Part shown: positions 39,747 through 51,100 of the stretch, in pieces
How the letters are laid out: every line of letters begins with the position of its first letter
Position numbering within the stretch: the stretch's first letter is position 1
Origin: Macrophomina tecta
Lineage: Eukaryota > Ascomycota > Dothideomycetes > Botryosphaeriales > Botryosphaeriaceae
Direction: 5' to 3'
DNA: 64,000 nt
Assembly (NCBI GenBank): GCA_024180945.1
Contig: JAKSGN010000042.1
Location: 283,567-347,566, forward strand
Made by a program: the position numbers and the translations under genes
Notes under the pieces: generated by a model
Databases searched by the model: none
Told to the model about the DNA's origin: nothing
What the model saw: only the letters and a program-made list of their open reading frames with translations

Positions 39747-41602
39747 ACGTAGTTTACAAGCGAGCCGCCACTCCAAGCGAGCCGCCACCCTCACCAGCTT
39801 TCTACGCCTTCACACGCATATCGTTCAACAACGCATTAAAATATAATAAGAACAACAACTATCCTAGCTTAAGAAGCCTCCCCAGTATCTTTTTGGCACG
39901 TCCGAGAATTGTGCCCTGGCTCCCTACAGCGCCTACAGCGCGCTGTTTGCTGCCTACTCACACCAGATCGCGCCTTGCCTTGACGCATTTCGCCCTCAAG
40001 TCGCTCATTAACGTCATTTTGAGCAATAGTTTCCATGCCCTCTGCCTTTGTTAAGGTGCCTCGCTTCTGGATCCGCTTTCTTTTGCGCTGTTTACGCTTT
40101 GTGGCGGCCTCATTTGCCTTCTGAAGGCTGGAGACCTGATCGCGTAACAAGACCATCTCATGCACCATCAGCTGAGCCCCCTTGGTAAGCCGATTAAGCG
40201 AGTCAATCATTGAAGTAGGCGACGAATCTTGGTGCCTTTGAATCCGATCGCGAATTAGGGTTGATTGGGACTCTAGTTCTCGCGCGTTGCTTGGTGTTTT
40301 CGACTCCCATAGAGCAGCCTCTGGGGCAGCTGGTGGTGTTGGCGTACGAAGCTTCACATCAAGCTTTGATAGCACCGCATCTGGGTCGTACGGCACTAGC
40401 CCAGCTCCTCGAAAGCTTGCGCAGATGTTAGCCTTTGTGATTGACTTATCAAAGGCTGCTTTGAAGGCTGGTAGGAACTCAAGCTTTGTGATATGGTTGA
40501 TGTGGTTGCGCGCCAAGCCTCCAATCTGATCCCCATACGCGCGCTTCAACGGCGAGAAGCAGCCCACATCAAGCGGCTGGAGCACGTGCGACGAATGGGG
40601 AGGCATGCAGAGGGTAATAATCTTCTCCTCCTTACAGATCGCCTGGAATTCAAGCGAGTTGTGGCTCTCGTGGCCGTCGATAATCAGCAGCCGATGCGTC
40701 CCCACCGTACGCGCCTTCGTATGCTTGTTGAAGTGCTTTAGCCACGCAACCCCAAGCTCATTCGTTGTCCAGCCGTTGTCACTAACTGCGATAGCCCAAT
40801 CGCCAGGTATATCGTCGTCCCCATACCAGGCAGAGAGGTGGTGCTTGGCCGCGAAGATGATGAATGGTGGAATCGCCCACCCAGCAGCGTTGATTCCTTG
40901 GATGACAGTCACCCACTCACGGTCGCCTGGCTGTACCGCCTTTGGTCGATTGCGCCTCTCCGAGCCTGTAACAACGAGCTGAGCTAATATCTTGCCTACC
41001 ATAAAGCCAGTCTCGTCGAAGTTGTGGGTGTCTTCGTCAAGGATGCCGTACTTCTCCTTCGTACGCTGCACAAGCTTAAACCACTCGCTAAGGACCTTAG
41101 GATCCTCACACAAGGCCCGCTGGCGATCATACGGTCGATTTAATTGAGCTTTAAGCTGCGGAGTCCGCCCAACAAAGTTCCTTGGCCAATGTGTGCCAAC
41201 CTGGCCAGCAGCGCGCTCAGCAAGCAGTTTGTTAGCCATATCCCGCACTGCATCCAACGTAGGCGCAAAGCCTCGCGAATCTAGGTCAAGTATGTGTTGA
41301 ATAATTGCCTCCTCCTCGGGTTTTGTAAGCTTCTTTGAATTGGGCTCGCAATCGCGTCGTGAGGCGACTCCAGCGCGTCGGTCGCGGAGCGTGGTTCGGG
41401 GGATGTTGAACGTTGATGCAGCGCGCTTTACGCTCCGGATCTGCTTCTTATCAATAGCTGAGATAGCGAGGAAGATATCTGCTTCGTTGTAGGTTGATCG
41501 AGTAGTAGTTGGTTGAGCCATTGTAGTCGAAAGGTGACGCGTCGCGTAAAGTTGGTGAGGGTGGCGGCTCGCTTGGAGTGGCGGCTCGCTTGTAAACTAC
41601 GT
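39747..41602 (-). mobile_element. Fot1/pogo-type DNA transposon D, apparently intact
   Basis: Identical inverted ends starting ACGTAGTTTACAAGCGAG, each with two copies of AAGCGAGCCGCCAC, flanked by TA (39745-39746 and 41603-41604). It contains a single uninterrupted transposase gene, the only one of the four such elements here that does. Confidence 0.96.
39869..41521 (-). CDS. Fot1/pogo transposase, intact
   Basis: 550 residues from ATG at 41521. N-terminal helix-turn-helix/CENP-B type DNA binding (AASTFNIPRTTLRDRR at ~34-49), then the DDE_1-type core with D169 (HNFDETGF), D282 (LIIDGHESHN) and D318 (LQPLDVGCF). After it come a basic Leu-containing stretch and a CCHC knuckle C529, C532, H537, C542. 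It excises and inserts the element at TA by family analogy. No lesion visible, so it could be active and could mobilise the related broken elements only if it recognises their different ends. Confidence 0.96.
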   Translation of the reverse strand: MAQPTTTRSTYNEADIFLAISAIDKKQIRSVKRAASTFNIPRTTLRDRRAGVASRRDCEPNSKKLTKPEEEAIIQHILDLDSRGFAPTLDAVRDMANKLLAERAAGQVGTHWPRNFVGRTPQLKAQLNRPYDRQRALCEDPKVLSEWFKLVQRTKEKYGILDEDTHNFDETGFMVGKILAQLVVTGSERRNRPKAVQPGDREWVTVIQGINAAGWAIPPFIIFAAKHHLSAWYGDDDIPGDWAIAVSDNGWTTNELGVAWLKHFNKHTKARTVGTHRLLIIDGHESHNSLEFQAICKEEKIITLCMPPHSSHVLQPLDVGCFSPLKRAYGDQIGGLARNHINHITKLEFLPAFKAAFDKSITKANICASFRGAGLVPYDPDAVLSKLDVKLRTPTPPAAPEAALWESKTPSNARELESQSTLIRDRIQRHQDSSPTSMIDSLNRLTKGAQLMVHEMVLLRDQVSSLQKANEAATKRKQRKRKRIQKRGTLTKAEGMETIAQNDVNERLEGEMRQGKARSGVSRQQTARCRRCREPGHNSRTCQKDTGEAS

Positions 41603-42021
41603 TATAGAAAGAACTTATACGTACTTACATAAAGTATATAACGCTAAGATAGTACTCTTACTACTTCGAAGACGCTCGGACTAGAATACTATAGAGTACT
41701 TAGAGTAGAATAAGCTACTCTATCTACTTCTAAGATTACCGCCCTCCCGAGGAATAGAGTAGATAGATTAAAAACTAGATTATAGATATTTTTCTACTAG
41801 TATATAAACTACACTCTTTAGATAGCTTTAACCTTCGTGGTTAACTTTAATAATAATTTAGTATATTATTAGTAATACGGCCTTTATATATAGTACTTAG
41901 TCTTATTACGTATTTAACTTACTCTTACTTTCTTCTTATACCTACTTAAGAAAACCCTTCTCGATAGATTTTCTTTCTTTTTAGTATTTAGATTTTTAGA
42001 GGTAGAGGCCCGCTTGTTATA

Positions 42022-45000
42022 TATAGTTCTTCTTAAAATCTATTATTTTTCTTAAATAGAAGGCGATAGAGTATAGTTTATTTTATTTATCTAGCTAGCT
42101 AAGAACTACTTCTATAGCGTAGTTAAAGGCATCGGTTTCGACCGTAATAGATAGATTAGGGTTATAGATATCTAAAACTAAGGCTTTCGTAAATATACGC
42201 TTTAGTAAGTTAAAGGCTATTTATTATTTTTCTTTTTATATGAACTTATATTCCTTCTTTATTAGGTTTATAAGAGGTATAGATACCTTAGCGTAGTTTA
42301 GAATAAACTTCTAGTAAAAGTTAGTAAATCTAAGAAAAAATTATACTTTTTTAATAGTTTTTAGCGTAGGCTAGTCTTTAATTATATTTAGTTTCTTTCT
42401 ATCTATACTAATGTGTCCGGGTGTAAGAATAAACCCTAAGAATTTAGTACGCTATATAATCTATTTATACTTATCTAGCGCGATTTATAAGTCTCTCCCC
42501 CTTAGTACTTCTAAGATTTTTTATATATAGTTCTTATATTCTTCTAGGGTTTTAAAGTAGATAATAATATCGTCTAAGTATACTATATAGAATACGTCTA
42601 GATAGGGTTATAGTATATCGTTTACGAGGCTCTAAAAAGTTATTAGAGCGTTTATTAGTTCGAATAATATAATCGTATATTTAAAATATTCGAGTTATAT
42701 TCGAAACGAGGTTTTCTATTCTTCTTTATTCTTTATTTAGACGAAGTAGTAGCGCTTATAAAGATTAAGCTTTATAAAGTATTTTATATTCTAGAATTTA
42801 TTCTAGAGTTTATTAATTCTAGAAAGAGAATAATAGTTCTTAACTATTATATCATTTAGTTACTAATAGTCTATTTAAAGGTATAGTTTACTATTCTTCT
42901 TTAGAATAAATAAGATAGGGTAGCCGGCTAGTAAAAATAAGGGCCGAATATATTTACGTTTTATATTCTTCTTAAAGTATTTCCTTAAAGCCTCTAGCTT
43001 ACTTTAAGAGAGCGAGTAGATAGGTTTAAATATAAAGTACGTTTCTAGAATAAGAGATATCTTATAATCTTAAGATTAGTATTTTAGTAATAATTTTTTC
43101 TCTTATTTTTTATAGAGATCTACGAATTTTTAAAAATCTTTTAATAGGTTTTATATTTCTAGTAGTAGTATTAATTTATTAGTAGTAGGCCTTATAATTT
43201 TATTAAGGTCTACGTTAACCTTAGCGACCGAAATACCCTATTTAACAATATCTATTTATTTATAAGTAAATAGATTATATTTTCTATAAATTCTTTAGGG
43301 GTAGTCTTCTTCGACTAGCTTTAGAATATTATTATCCTTCTAGCGAAGGCCCTATATTATATAAGTAATAATTTTTTACTTAATTTCCTTACTAGGCTTT
43401 AGATAAAGTATATATATCTCCTCTTCTCGGCGTCTTATACGTTAGATAGCTATATAGAAGATTTTCTTAATATTTATAGAGTTATTACGACTCTAGCTAC
43501 TTAGATATTTCTAGCTTTAGTTCTTCGACTCTAGCTTCTAGCTCTAGCTACTCTTTACTATAGATATTTTTTTAGTAGTTACTAAGTATCTAGCGTATTT
43601 TTTATTTAGAAAGATAACTATTCTTTTCTTCTATTAAATATACGGTTCGTAAATTTTAAACCACGGGATTTCTAGAATAATATCGTATTCTAGTATAAAG
43701 ATTATATTAAGCGTAATCTTCTTTATATATCTTCTAATAGTAAGCTTTATAGGTTTTATCTTAACCTAAATTTATCTTTTATTATATAAGGTGGCTAACC
43801 CGTCTACTATTTTTAACGAGTAGAAATAGTCTTTTCTTATAAGCTAAATATTATTTTAGATAGTAAAGACGTAGCTAATAAAATTACCTTCTACTTCGCT
43901 ATTAAGTATAGCTATTACAGTTTATTCGTAGATAGTTACTAGTATTCTAAGAACTTTTTCTAAGGTATATATACTATTTAATATATATAAAACCTAGTTA
44001 AGGAACCTATCTAACGGCCCCTTCTAGGATTTTTAACTAGGGAGGCCGTTTAGTTTTTTAATAGATAGCAGCTTACTATTTTCTCGTAGAAGTAGAAGTT
44101 CTAGTTCTCTACTAGGATTAGTAATTTCTTCTACTATATCTAGTATCCGCGCCTAATACGGCACCGCTAGTAAATCTAGTTATTATATATTTAGTATTTA
44201 AAGATAGGTATAGTGTATCTCTTCTTTAGAATCTATTATAGAATATTCTAGACCCTTATTACTATCCCGTATATACCGAGGATAAGCGCTATATTTTATA
44301 AGTACACGAGGTCTTATTATTACTATACTCCCCGGGTCTTACTTTTAAGCTAGGTCGCTACTTTATTAGCTGAGGTAAGGGATAATTTCTTCTAGAAGTA
44401 CTATATATCGTCTTTATAGAATTAAGAGCTAAGCTTCCCGTTTTCTATCTAGTATTACTAAAGTAGTAGGTCTATTCTTAATCCGGGAATCTAGTTAATT
44501 ATCGAGACGAGGCTAGGTTTAATATACCTTATATCTCCGTATCTATTTAGATATTTCGTAATTTAGTTAAGTATAGCTTAATTCTACTATTACTCTATAT
44601 TTTCTACTTCGCTAGATTTAGGTATATTATTATAGAGTTTACCTATATCGCTATTAACTAGCTTATTATTATAGAAGAAGTTATCGATTAGGTTATTAAT
44701 TTCTAGTACTTCCTCGTTGCGCGTAGCTAGGTTTAGCTATTATAGCTTAGAGGAGTACTATTTAATAGCTTATTTATCGCTTTAATAGGTTATATAGTTA
44801 TCGTCGAAGTAGGCGGTCTAGCTTATAGCTATATAGTTAACTTCTTTACTTAGAGTAGATATAGAGTGGGGTTCTTTTTCTTCTTAAGTAGCGATAGTAG
44901 TAGTCTTACTAGTTTTATTTCATTATAAGTTATAATACTAGGAATTCTATTTATTTTCGTAGTAGATATAGAGTTCTTTATTAAAGCATTCTATTTCTTA

Positions 45001-45780
45001 CTTTATCTACTAGCGTTAGGGTTATTATTTATACTTATTACTCTTATTACTTTATTAGGCGGTATCTAGCTTTATAGTATTATCTTCTTCTTATATATAG
45101 CGTGGCTATAAGAGACGTAAGGTATTAGCTCTATAGTTTTTCTTATATTTCTTTAATTAGCGCTTAAAGAGACGGTTATTATATTTAATAGCTAGCTTAA
45201 TAAGCTTATCTAGGATTTTAGGGTCGTCTTATATTATAAATTAATCTTTAACCCTATTCTTAAGTCCTCGATAGTAGTAGTCTATAAGGGTATAGTTAGA
45301 CTAATTATTTAAGTACGCTATAGCCTTCTAGAACTCTATAGTATAGTCTACTACTAAGGTCTTTTAGTAGATATTTATAATAGCTTATTAGGCTTTATTA
45401 ACTTTATCGAGGTCTTTAAAGCTCTACTTAATCTAAGCTATAAAGTATTTATAGCTACTAAAAATTTTTTTAGTATTCTTTTTACGTGTCTCTAGTTCTT
45501 TCTCTATTCGGTCTCTAAGGTAGGGCTCGAACTATTATACCGTAATATTATAGAGGTAGGTAGTGGCGAATATTATCTTTTTATTATTAGTAGAGAAATC
45601 TCTAGAGTTAAAGAAGAAGTATAGATTAAATTATAAAAGAAAGATCTAGAGCTTCTTTTAGTTACTATAGAATAGGTCTAGTTTAGCTATTTTCGTACTT
45701 CTATTAGGGGGTTAAGTTATCGTAGATACTAGAATATATACTAGCACCGAAGTATAGGCTACTAGAATAGCTTAGTTATA
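42022..45780 (-). mobile_element. AT-converted relic of a second gypsy family (relic 2)
   Basis: On the minus strand the AT-rich block still reads as gypsy pieces: near 42100 an RNase H start with VETDAFNYAI, near 42570 the reverse transcriptase box YLDDIIIYF, with stops throughout. The upstream gag region is at 44.9-45.7 kb. It stops abruptly at 42022 inside RNase H, against the LTR end of relic 1, so relic 1 probably inserted into relic 2. The RNase H motif differs from the local live family. Confidence 0.78.
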
Positions 45781-45788
45781 AAGTTCGC

Positions 45789-46449
45789 CTAACCAAAAAA
45801 GTTGAGTCTACTGCTATAAGGGTCGACTGAGCTCTCATACAAGTTCGTCGGGTAGTTTCCTGGCGGATAGTACGGTCGACTCAGGGTAGGGTCGACTCAG
45901 AAAGGAAGCCGGATTTACGTCAAATTGAGATATATAATAGAGCGCACCTGCCCGATCAAAATTATATTGAGAAGTATGCCGATGCGACCGTCCGTTCGGG
46001 CATAATTGGTGAGATAGGGTAACTTAGGGTAAGTTTAATGGGGTGCGCAAGCTGCGGGTGCGCGCGCGGACCAGCGCGACGGTTTGGAAAATCAAAAGCT
46101 CGCCGCACAGAATAGGGTTAGGGTTGCAGACACGATGGCATTTCAAAAACCGAAAAGGTGAGCGCCCCGTCACAAGGGGAGATTTAGAATGCAGTGGGTT
46201 CAGTTGGGTGCATTTAGTAGAGTGGATTCAGTAGAGTGGATTCAGCAGAGTGGATTCAGTAGAGTGGATTCAAAGTAGGGTTGATTTAGGGTAAGGTTGA
46301 TTCAAAGTAGGGTTAACTAAGTTTATTCAGGCGCGAACAGGGGTGCGCGATACCGCGTCGCATTTAAAAAAAGGAGCGTATTCGAGCGCCCGTTTAGCCC
46401 GATCAACCCGTTCAAAACGTTTTTCGCGTCCCGCGAACAGACATCAACA
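45789..46449 (+). promoter_or_regulatory. 5' region of helicase copy TLH-0
   Basis: Aligns loosely with the 5' regions of the tandem units: GCTATAAGGGTCGACTGAG near 45805 matches the unit start, and GGATTTACGTCAAATTGAGA near 45908 also matches. A TAGGGTTAGGGTT tract lies at 46113-46125. CT is common up to about 46100, with a last copy at 46317. Confidence 0.65.
46216..46271 (+). repeat. Four tandem copies of a 14-bp repeat
   Basis: AGTAGAGTGGATTC repeated four times, the third copy with one change. Confidence 0.9.
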
Positions 46450-48117
46450 ATGGCAAACGAGCATTTTTATCATTTGGCGGAGCATCAGGTCGCGGTGTGC
46501 AAGGAGTGCAGGCACGCCGTGTGGCCGGATCAGGTGGAGGGGCATTTACAGGGCAAGCATCACGGCATGCCCGGGAAGGAGGCGGAGGTCATTGGAGACG
46601 AGGTCAGGGCGTGGCCCCGATTGATCAGATTCCCCGGGCAGTTTGAGGTGCCGCAGAGCGTCAGCAGACCGATTCCGGAGTTGCCGTTGCACGAAGATGG
46701 GTTGTTATGCCGGTTAGAGGCAGGTAGGTGCGCGTATATTTGCCGGGACAAGGTGACGATAAAGAAGCATTGGCGGAACGAGCATCAGTGGTCAGCAGGC
46801 GGCAGCCGGGCCGGAGGAGGGTCAGGTAAGAGCAAGAGCGATAGAGTAGAGAGACGGGTTTGGGAGGGGGCGAAACCCGTTCATTGTCAAAGATTTTTCA
46901 CCAGCCGGCACGGGTCGCAGTATTTTGAGGTGCAGCAGTCGGAGGAGGACGCAAGCGAACATCAGGCCCGGCGCAGCCGCAATGAAGGGGATGACCGCGG
47001 CAGCAGGGCGACGTGGACCCGGGTGTGGCAGCAGATGCAGAAACAACTCGAAGAGGCCGAGAAGGCGGCAGCCGCGATCATTCAGGACGCCGAGAGGGAT
47101 CAGGCGAACCCGTGGTTGGACCGGACGAAGTGGCAGCAGTATTTGGTCAACAAGAACCGCGAGGATTTATTGCGGGCCGTCAGGGAGCCGGGTGGCGGCG
47201 ATGACAACAAAAACAAGAGGAGGTGGAGGGCCCCCGGCGACGACGAAGAAGAAGAAGACGACCCGTACAAGCCGATTGAGATGACGGTGTGGCAGGCGAT
47301 GGAGGACGTTGCCCGCATCAGTCAGAAGAGCGTGGCGAAAAGGGCAGGCGTATCGATGCGGATGCAGGCGATCAGGACGGAGAAGTATCAGAACCGGTAT
47401 CAGCCGTTGCAGCCGTATTTAGACGAGGAGTCGATCAAGGACCGGGTCCGGCCGTGGGAGCAGATATTAATGTTTTTCATCAGGACGCAGCGGGAGCACG
47501 ATTGGGACAGCCCGGGGTACAGGTTCACCCGCAGTCAAGAGGAGGCATTTATCAGATTGATGAATGAGGCCGAGAAGGTAGCAGGAGGTAAAGGGGGGGA
47601 AGACGGCAGCGGAACCGAGGACGAAGAAAACGACGATGACGATGAAGAAACCAGCAATACCGATAACAAAGAAACCGATGAAGCCGACGAGAGCGACGAT
47701 AACGGCGACGGCGATGATGACGACAGTAGTCAACCGCAGAAGTTAACCCGCATTCAACGCGCGTGTTTGGATTTTTGCATGGAGTTGTTAAATCAGCGAT
47801 TCGCCGCGTGCGAGTACGAAAGCGCGTCGGTGTGCGCCGCAGCCGTATTGGGGGTTGACCCGATGGGTGATAGTTGGAGAGGCCCGGACACGTACACGTC
47901 GATTTTGTCGGCGTTGATGAAGGTGGCGCATTTCATGGTGATTCAGAAAGCATTTGAAATCGCAACCCCGGCGGAGGAGGACGAGCGGTATAGCCCGAGC
48001 GCAAGGCCGTGCAATTTCGAGGATAGCGGGTATGAAAGCAGCAGCAGCAGCAGCAGCAGCAGCGGCGGCGGCAGCGGCGGGGGCAGCGGCAGCGGCGGGG
48101 GCAAGCGGCGGAAGTAG
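46450..48117 (+). CDS. Telomere-linked helicase TLH-0, N-terminal part (OrsD-like zinc finger)
   Basis: 555-residue frame. Residues ~17-42 hold the C-x2-C-x11-H-x4-H finger (VCKECRHAVWPDQV), and a second Cys/His region follows (CAYICRDKVTIKKHW, near 97-115; VHCQRFFTSRHGSQYFEV near 140-160), as in fungal OrsD/DUF3505-type proteins. A charged stretch and an acidic run (~380-430) lead to LTRIQRACLDFCMELLNQRF. The frame ends after a poly-Ser/Gly run at 48117; the protein clearly continues one phase over in the next entry. Start chosen by alignment to the second Met of the gene at 58500. Confidence 0.85.
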   Translation: MANEHFYHLAEHQVAVCKECRHAVWPDQVEGHLQGKHHGMPGKEAEVIGDEVRAWPRLIRFPGQFEVPQSVSRPIPELPLHEDGLLCRLEAGRCAYICRDKVTIKKHWRNEHQWSAGGSRAGGGSGKSKSDRVERRVWEGAKPVHCQRFFTSRHGSQYFEVQQSEEDASEHQARRSRNEGDDRGSRATWTRVWQQMQKQLEEAEKAAAAIIQDAERDQANPWLDRTKWQQYLVNKNREDLLRAVREPGGGDDNKNKRRWRAPGDDEEEEDDPYKPIEMTVWQAMEDVARISQKSVAKRAGVSMRMQAIRTEKYQNRYQPLQPYLDEESIKDRVRPWEQILMFFIRTQREHDWDSPGYRFTRSQEEAFIRLMNEAEKVAGGKGGEDGSGTEDEENDDDDEETSNTDNKETDEADESDDNGDGDDDDSSQPQKLTRIQRACLDFCMELLNQRFAACEYESASVCAAAVLGVDPMGDSWRGPDTYTSILSALMKVAHFMVIQKAFEIATPAEEDERYSPSARPCNFEDSGYESSSSSSSSSGGGSGGGSGSGGGKRRK

Positions 48118-51100
48118 TGGTGGCGGTAGTAGGAGCAACAGCCGCAACGACCGGACCGGACAGCTCGGCAGGAGCAGTTTGCAGTGGGTGAACAAGATGA
48201 TGGACGATTTCATGGTCCGCGGCAGCGACAGCCCGATGCAGTGGTGGTTGGATTTGCGGGCATACGGGATGAAGATTCATTTCAACACGACGGCGAAGGG
48301 GCACGTTGGGTGGAGGAACAGGGACGTGTTGGAGTACAAGAACGTATCGTTCAGCATGGCACAGTTCCGCGGTATGGTGCACCGGTTGGCACAGACGACG
48401 GCGCAGGTGTTGGTGGAGGATTTGTTGTTTTGCAAAAGCCGGCGGGAGGTGCCCGCGGTGCCGTGGCATTCGATGCATGACGACCCGACAAACGGCCGTC
48501 GAGGGTGGAATTTTTTGCAGGATCAGCGCAACAGATTCCCCGTGGACGGGAGGTCGTGGTTGTTCGAGCAGATTATGCAGAACGGCGCGGTCAGAAGGCG
48601 GTTCACCCGGCAGGGGACGGCGTCGGGGTTGAGCCGCGAGGCCGCGTTGGATTGGATGGGCCGCGTGGCCGCGTTCAAGGAGAAGTTGTTGGTGTTGATG
48701 CATATCACGGGCGGGCAGCCGGGGAGAGGCCCCGAGATATTAAGCATCAGGCACAGCAACACAGCCGAGGCAGGGCACCGGCACATTTTCATCGAGGACG
48801 GCATGGTCGTGTTTGTGACGCGGTATCACAAGGGGTACGCGTTGCAAGGGGACGTCAAGATTATTCATCGATATTTGCCCCGCGAGGTGGGCGAGTTATT
48901 GGTGTTGTATTTATGGTTGATTTTGCCGTTTCAGCAGCGAATGGAGGTGTTGATGCGAGGCAATCCGCAGGAGCAGATGCAGGGGCAACAACAGCAGGGG
49001 CAACAACAGCAGAGGCAACAACAGCAGAGGCAACAACAGCAGAGGCAACAACAGCAGAGGCAACAACAGCAGAGACAGATGCAAAATCAAAAGCAAAAGC
49101 CGCCGCAGTTGCCGCCGTTGTCAGCGCATTTGTGGGCGCCCGAGCCCGGTGGCAAGAGGTGGACGACAGAGCGGATGAGGCAGGCGATGAAGCGTGAGAC
49201 GGCCGCCGGTTTGGGGCATGAGATTACCGTGCAGGCGTACCGCGACATCGCAATAGCAATCAGCAGGCAGTGGATCAGAGGACCGACGGCATTCAGGCAG
49301 GATAATGGGGAAGGAGATGATGAAGGGCCGCAGGATGAAGACGATGCGGCAGCAGCGATTGCCGATGCGCAGGCAGGACACACGTCGCACGTAGCAGGCA
49401 TTATATACGCGCGAGGCATCATGGAGCAGTTGGGATGGGTGGCGGAGCGGAGGCAGAAGTTTCGAGCGTGCAGCATCGATTGGCATCGATTTTTGGGGTT
49501 CGAATCGACCCGCCAGGCAGACGAACAGTACGAACGGGACGAACAGATGGACGGCAAGATGATAAGCAAGAAGCGCAAGCGGTGCCCGTTCGAGGATGAG
49601 GCCGACGAGGAGCGGTTGAACCGCCGGACCCGGTTGAGGAAGATGAACGCCGAGGAGCAGTTGAAGCAGTTGGTAGGCAAGGAGGCGGTGTTCCGCAGCG
49701 TGCAGAAGCCGGCGATGGAGGCAATAAAGGCCGGGTATAGCCCCGTGGTGGCGGTGATGCCGACGGGGGCGGGCAAGAGCGTGTTGTTCATGTTGCCGGC
49801 GTGGGCAGAGCCCGGGGGCACGACGGTGGTAGTAGTGCCGTTAAAGTCGTTGCGCAAGGATATGAGGCGGCGGTGCAAAGAGGCGGGCGTAAGGTGCGCG
49901 GTGTGGGGCGGCAGGCAGCAGCCGGACGCGGAGTCGATTGTATTGGTGACGCCGGAGGCGGCGGTGGGCGAGGAGTTCGGGACGTTTTTAAAGCGCATCA
50001 GGCGGACGAGGCAGTTGGACCGGATCGTCGTGGACGAATGTCACGTCGTGTTGAACGACCGAGTGGATTTTCGCAAGCATTTGCAGCGATTGGGCAAGTT
50101 GGCGGGGGCGGAGACGCAGATGGTGTTGTTGACGGCGACGTTGCCGCCGGCGGAGGAGGGCAGGTTATACAAGCGGATGGGGTGGATGGCGGACGAAGTG
50201 AAGATGTTTAGGGGGTCGACGGTGCGCAAGAACGTGCAGTATAGGGTGGTAGGTGGGAAGGGGAGCGGCAGGAAGGAGCAGGAGGATTTGGTGACGGAGT
50301 TGGTGGAGCAGCAGTTAACGGCGTCGGCGGAGGGCAAGGTGGTGGTTTATTGCAAGACGAAGGGAGAGGTCGAGCGGTTGGTAGGGGCAGGCCGGTTCGT
50401 TTGCGAAGCATTTCACGCCGATATAAGCGATCAGCGCAAGGACGAAGTGTTGGAGGATTTCCGGGCAGGCCGAGAGCGAGTGGTGGTGGCGACGAGCGCG
50501 TTGGGCATGGGGATTGATATTCCGGACATTAGGTTGATTGTGCATGCGGGCGAGCCGCGCAGCATGATGGATTACGGGCAGGAGAGCGGCAGGGCAGGGA
50601 GAGACGGCAGAAGGAGCGAGGCAATTGTGGTCAGAGGGGGAGGTGGGGAGGTGGAGGATAAGTTGGTCGAGCAGTATACGGATCCGGCAAGCGGGCAGTG
50701 CCGCCGTATCATCATGGACGAGTATTTTGATGGCCGGAGGGGGCGAATTTCATGCGAGGATGGCGAAGAATTGTGTGATAATTGCGGGGGAGACGGGGAA
50801 AGGCGAGGAGCAGAGGTAGAGCAGGCGGAGAGGGAGCAAATAGAAAGGGGGCAAATGGAGAAGGAGCGAATAGAAAGAGAGCGGGTGGAGCGGGAGCAGG
50901 TAGAGCGGGAAAAGAGCAGGGAGATATTCCGTAGGCAGGAGCAGCAACGGGCCCGGCCGTATATAAGGCAGGCGGCGAGGGCGCAGGAGGAGAGGCAGGA
51001 GTTGGAGGAAGTAGAGCGGCAATTGCGGCGGTGGAAGCGGGTTTGTGGGGTGTGCAAGGCGGTAGGGTGGCCGGCAGAGCATGACGTTGGCGATTGCATG

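Larger units (their letters stand above)
34348..42021 (+). mobile_element. AT-converted relic of the same gypsy family (relic 1), split by later insertions
   Basis: From 34348 the sequence aligns to the live element from about 32504 onward, but with many C-to-T and G-to-A changes and stops, as expected from RIP. It is interrupted by hAT-2 (35414-39451) and by a Fot1-type element (39747-41602). Between them, 39460-39746, the purine tract and the LTR start are recognisable, and 41605-42021 is the rest of the LTR (GAGGCCCGCTTGTTATA at the end). Neither insertion is AT-converted, so they came after the mutation phase. The relic's 5' half is missing. Confidence 0.85.

Noticed and set aside
45789..45830. 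Functional lox-like site at the start of TLH-0
   Set aside because: The right arm and spacer are partly kept, but the left arm is degenerate; not called as a site.
48980..49080. Possible CRISPR-like or spacer array (also 60910-61010)
   Set aside because: It is an in-frame CAA/CAG microsatellite coding for glutamine, without spacers.
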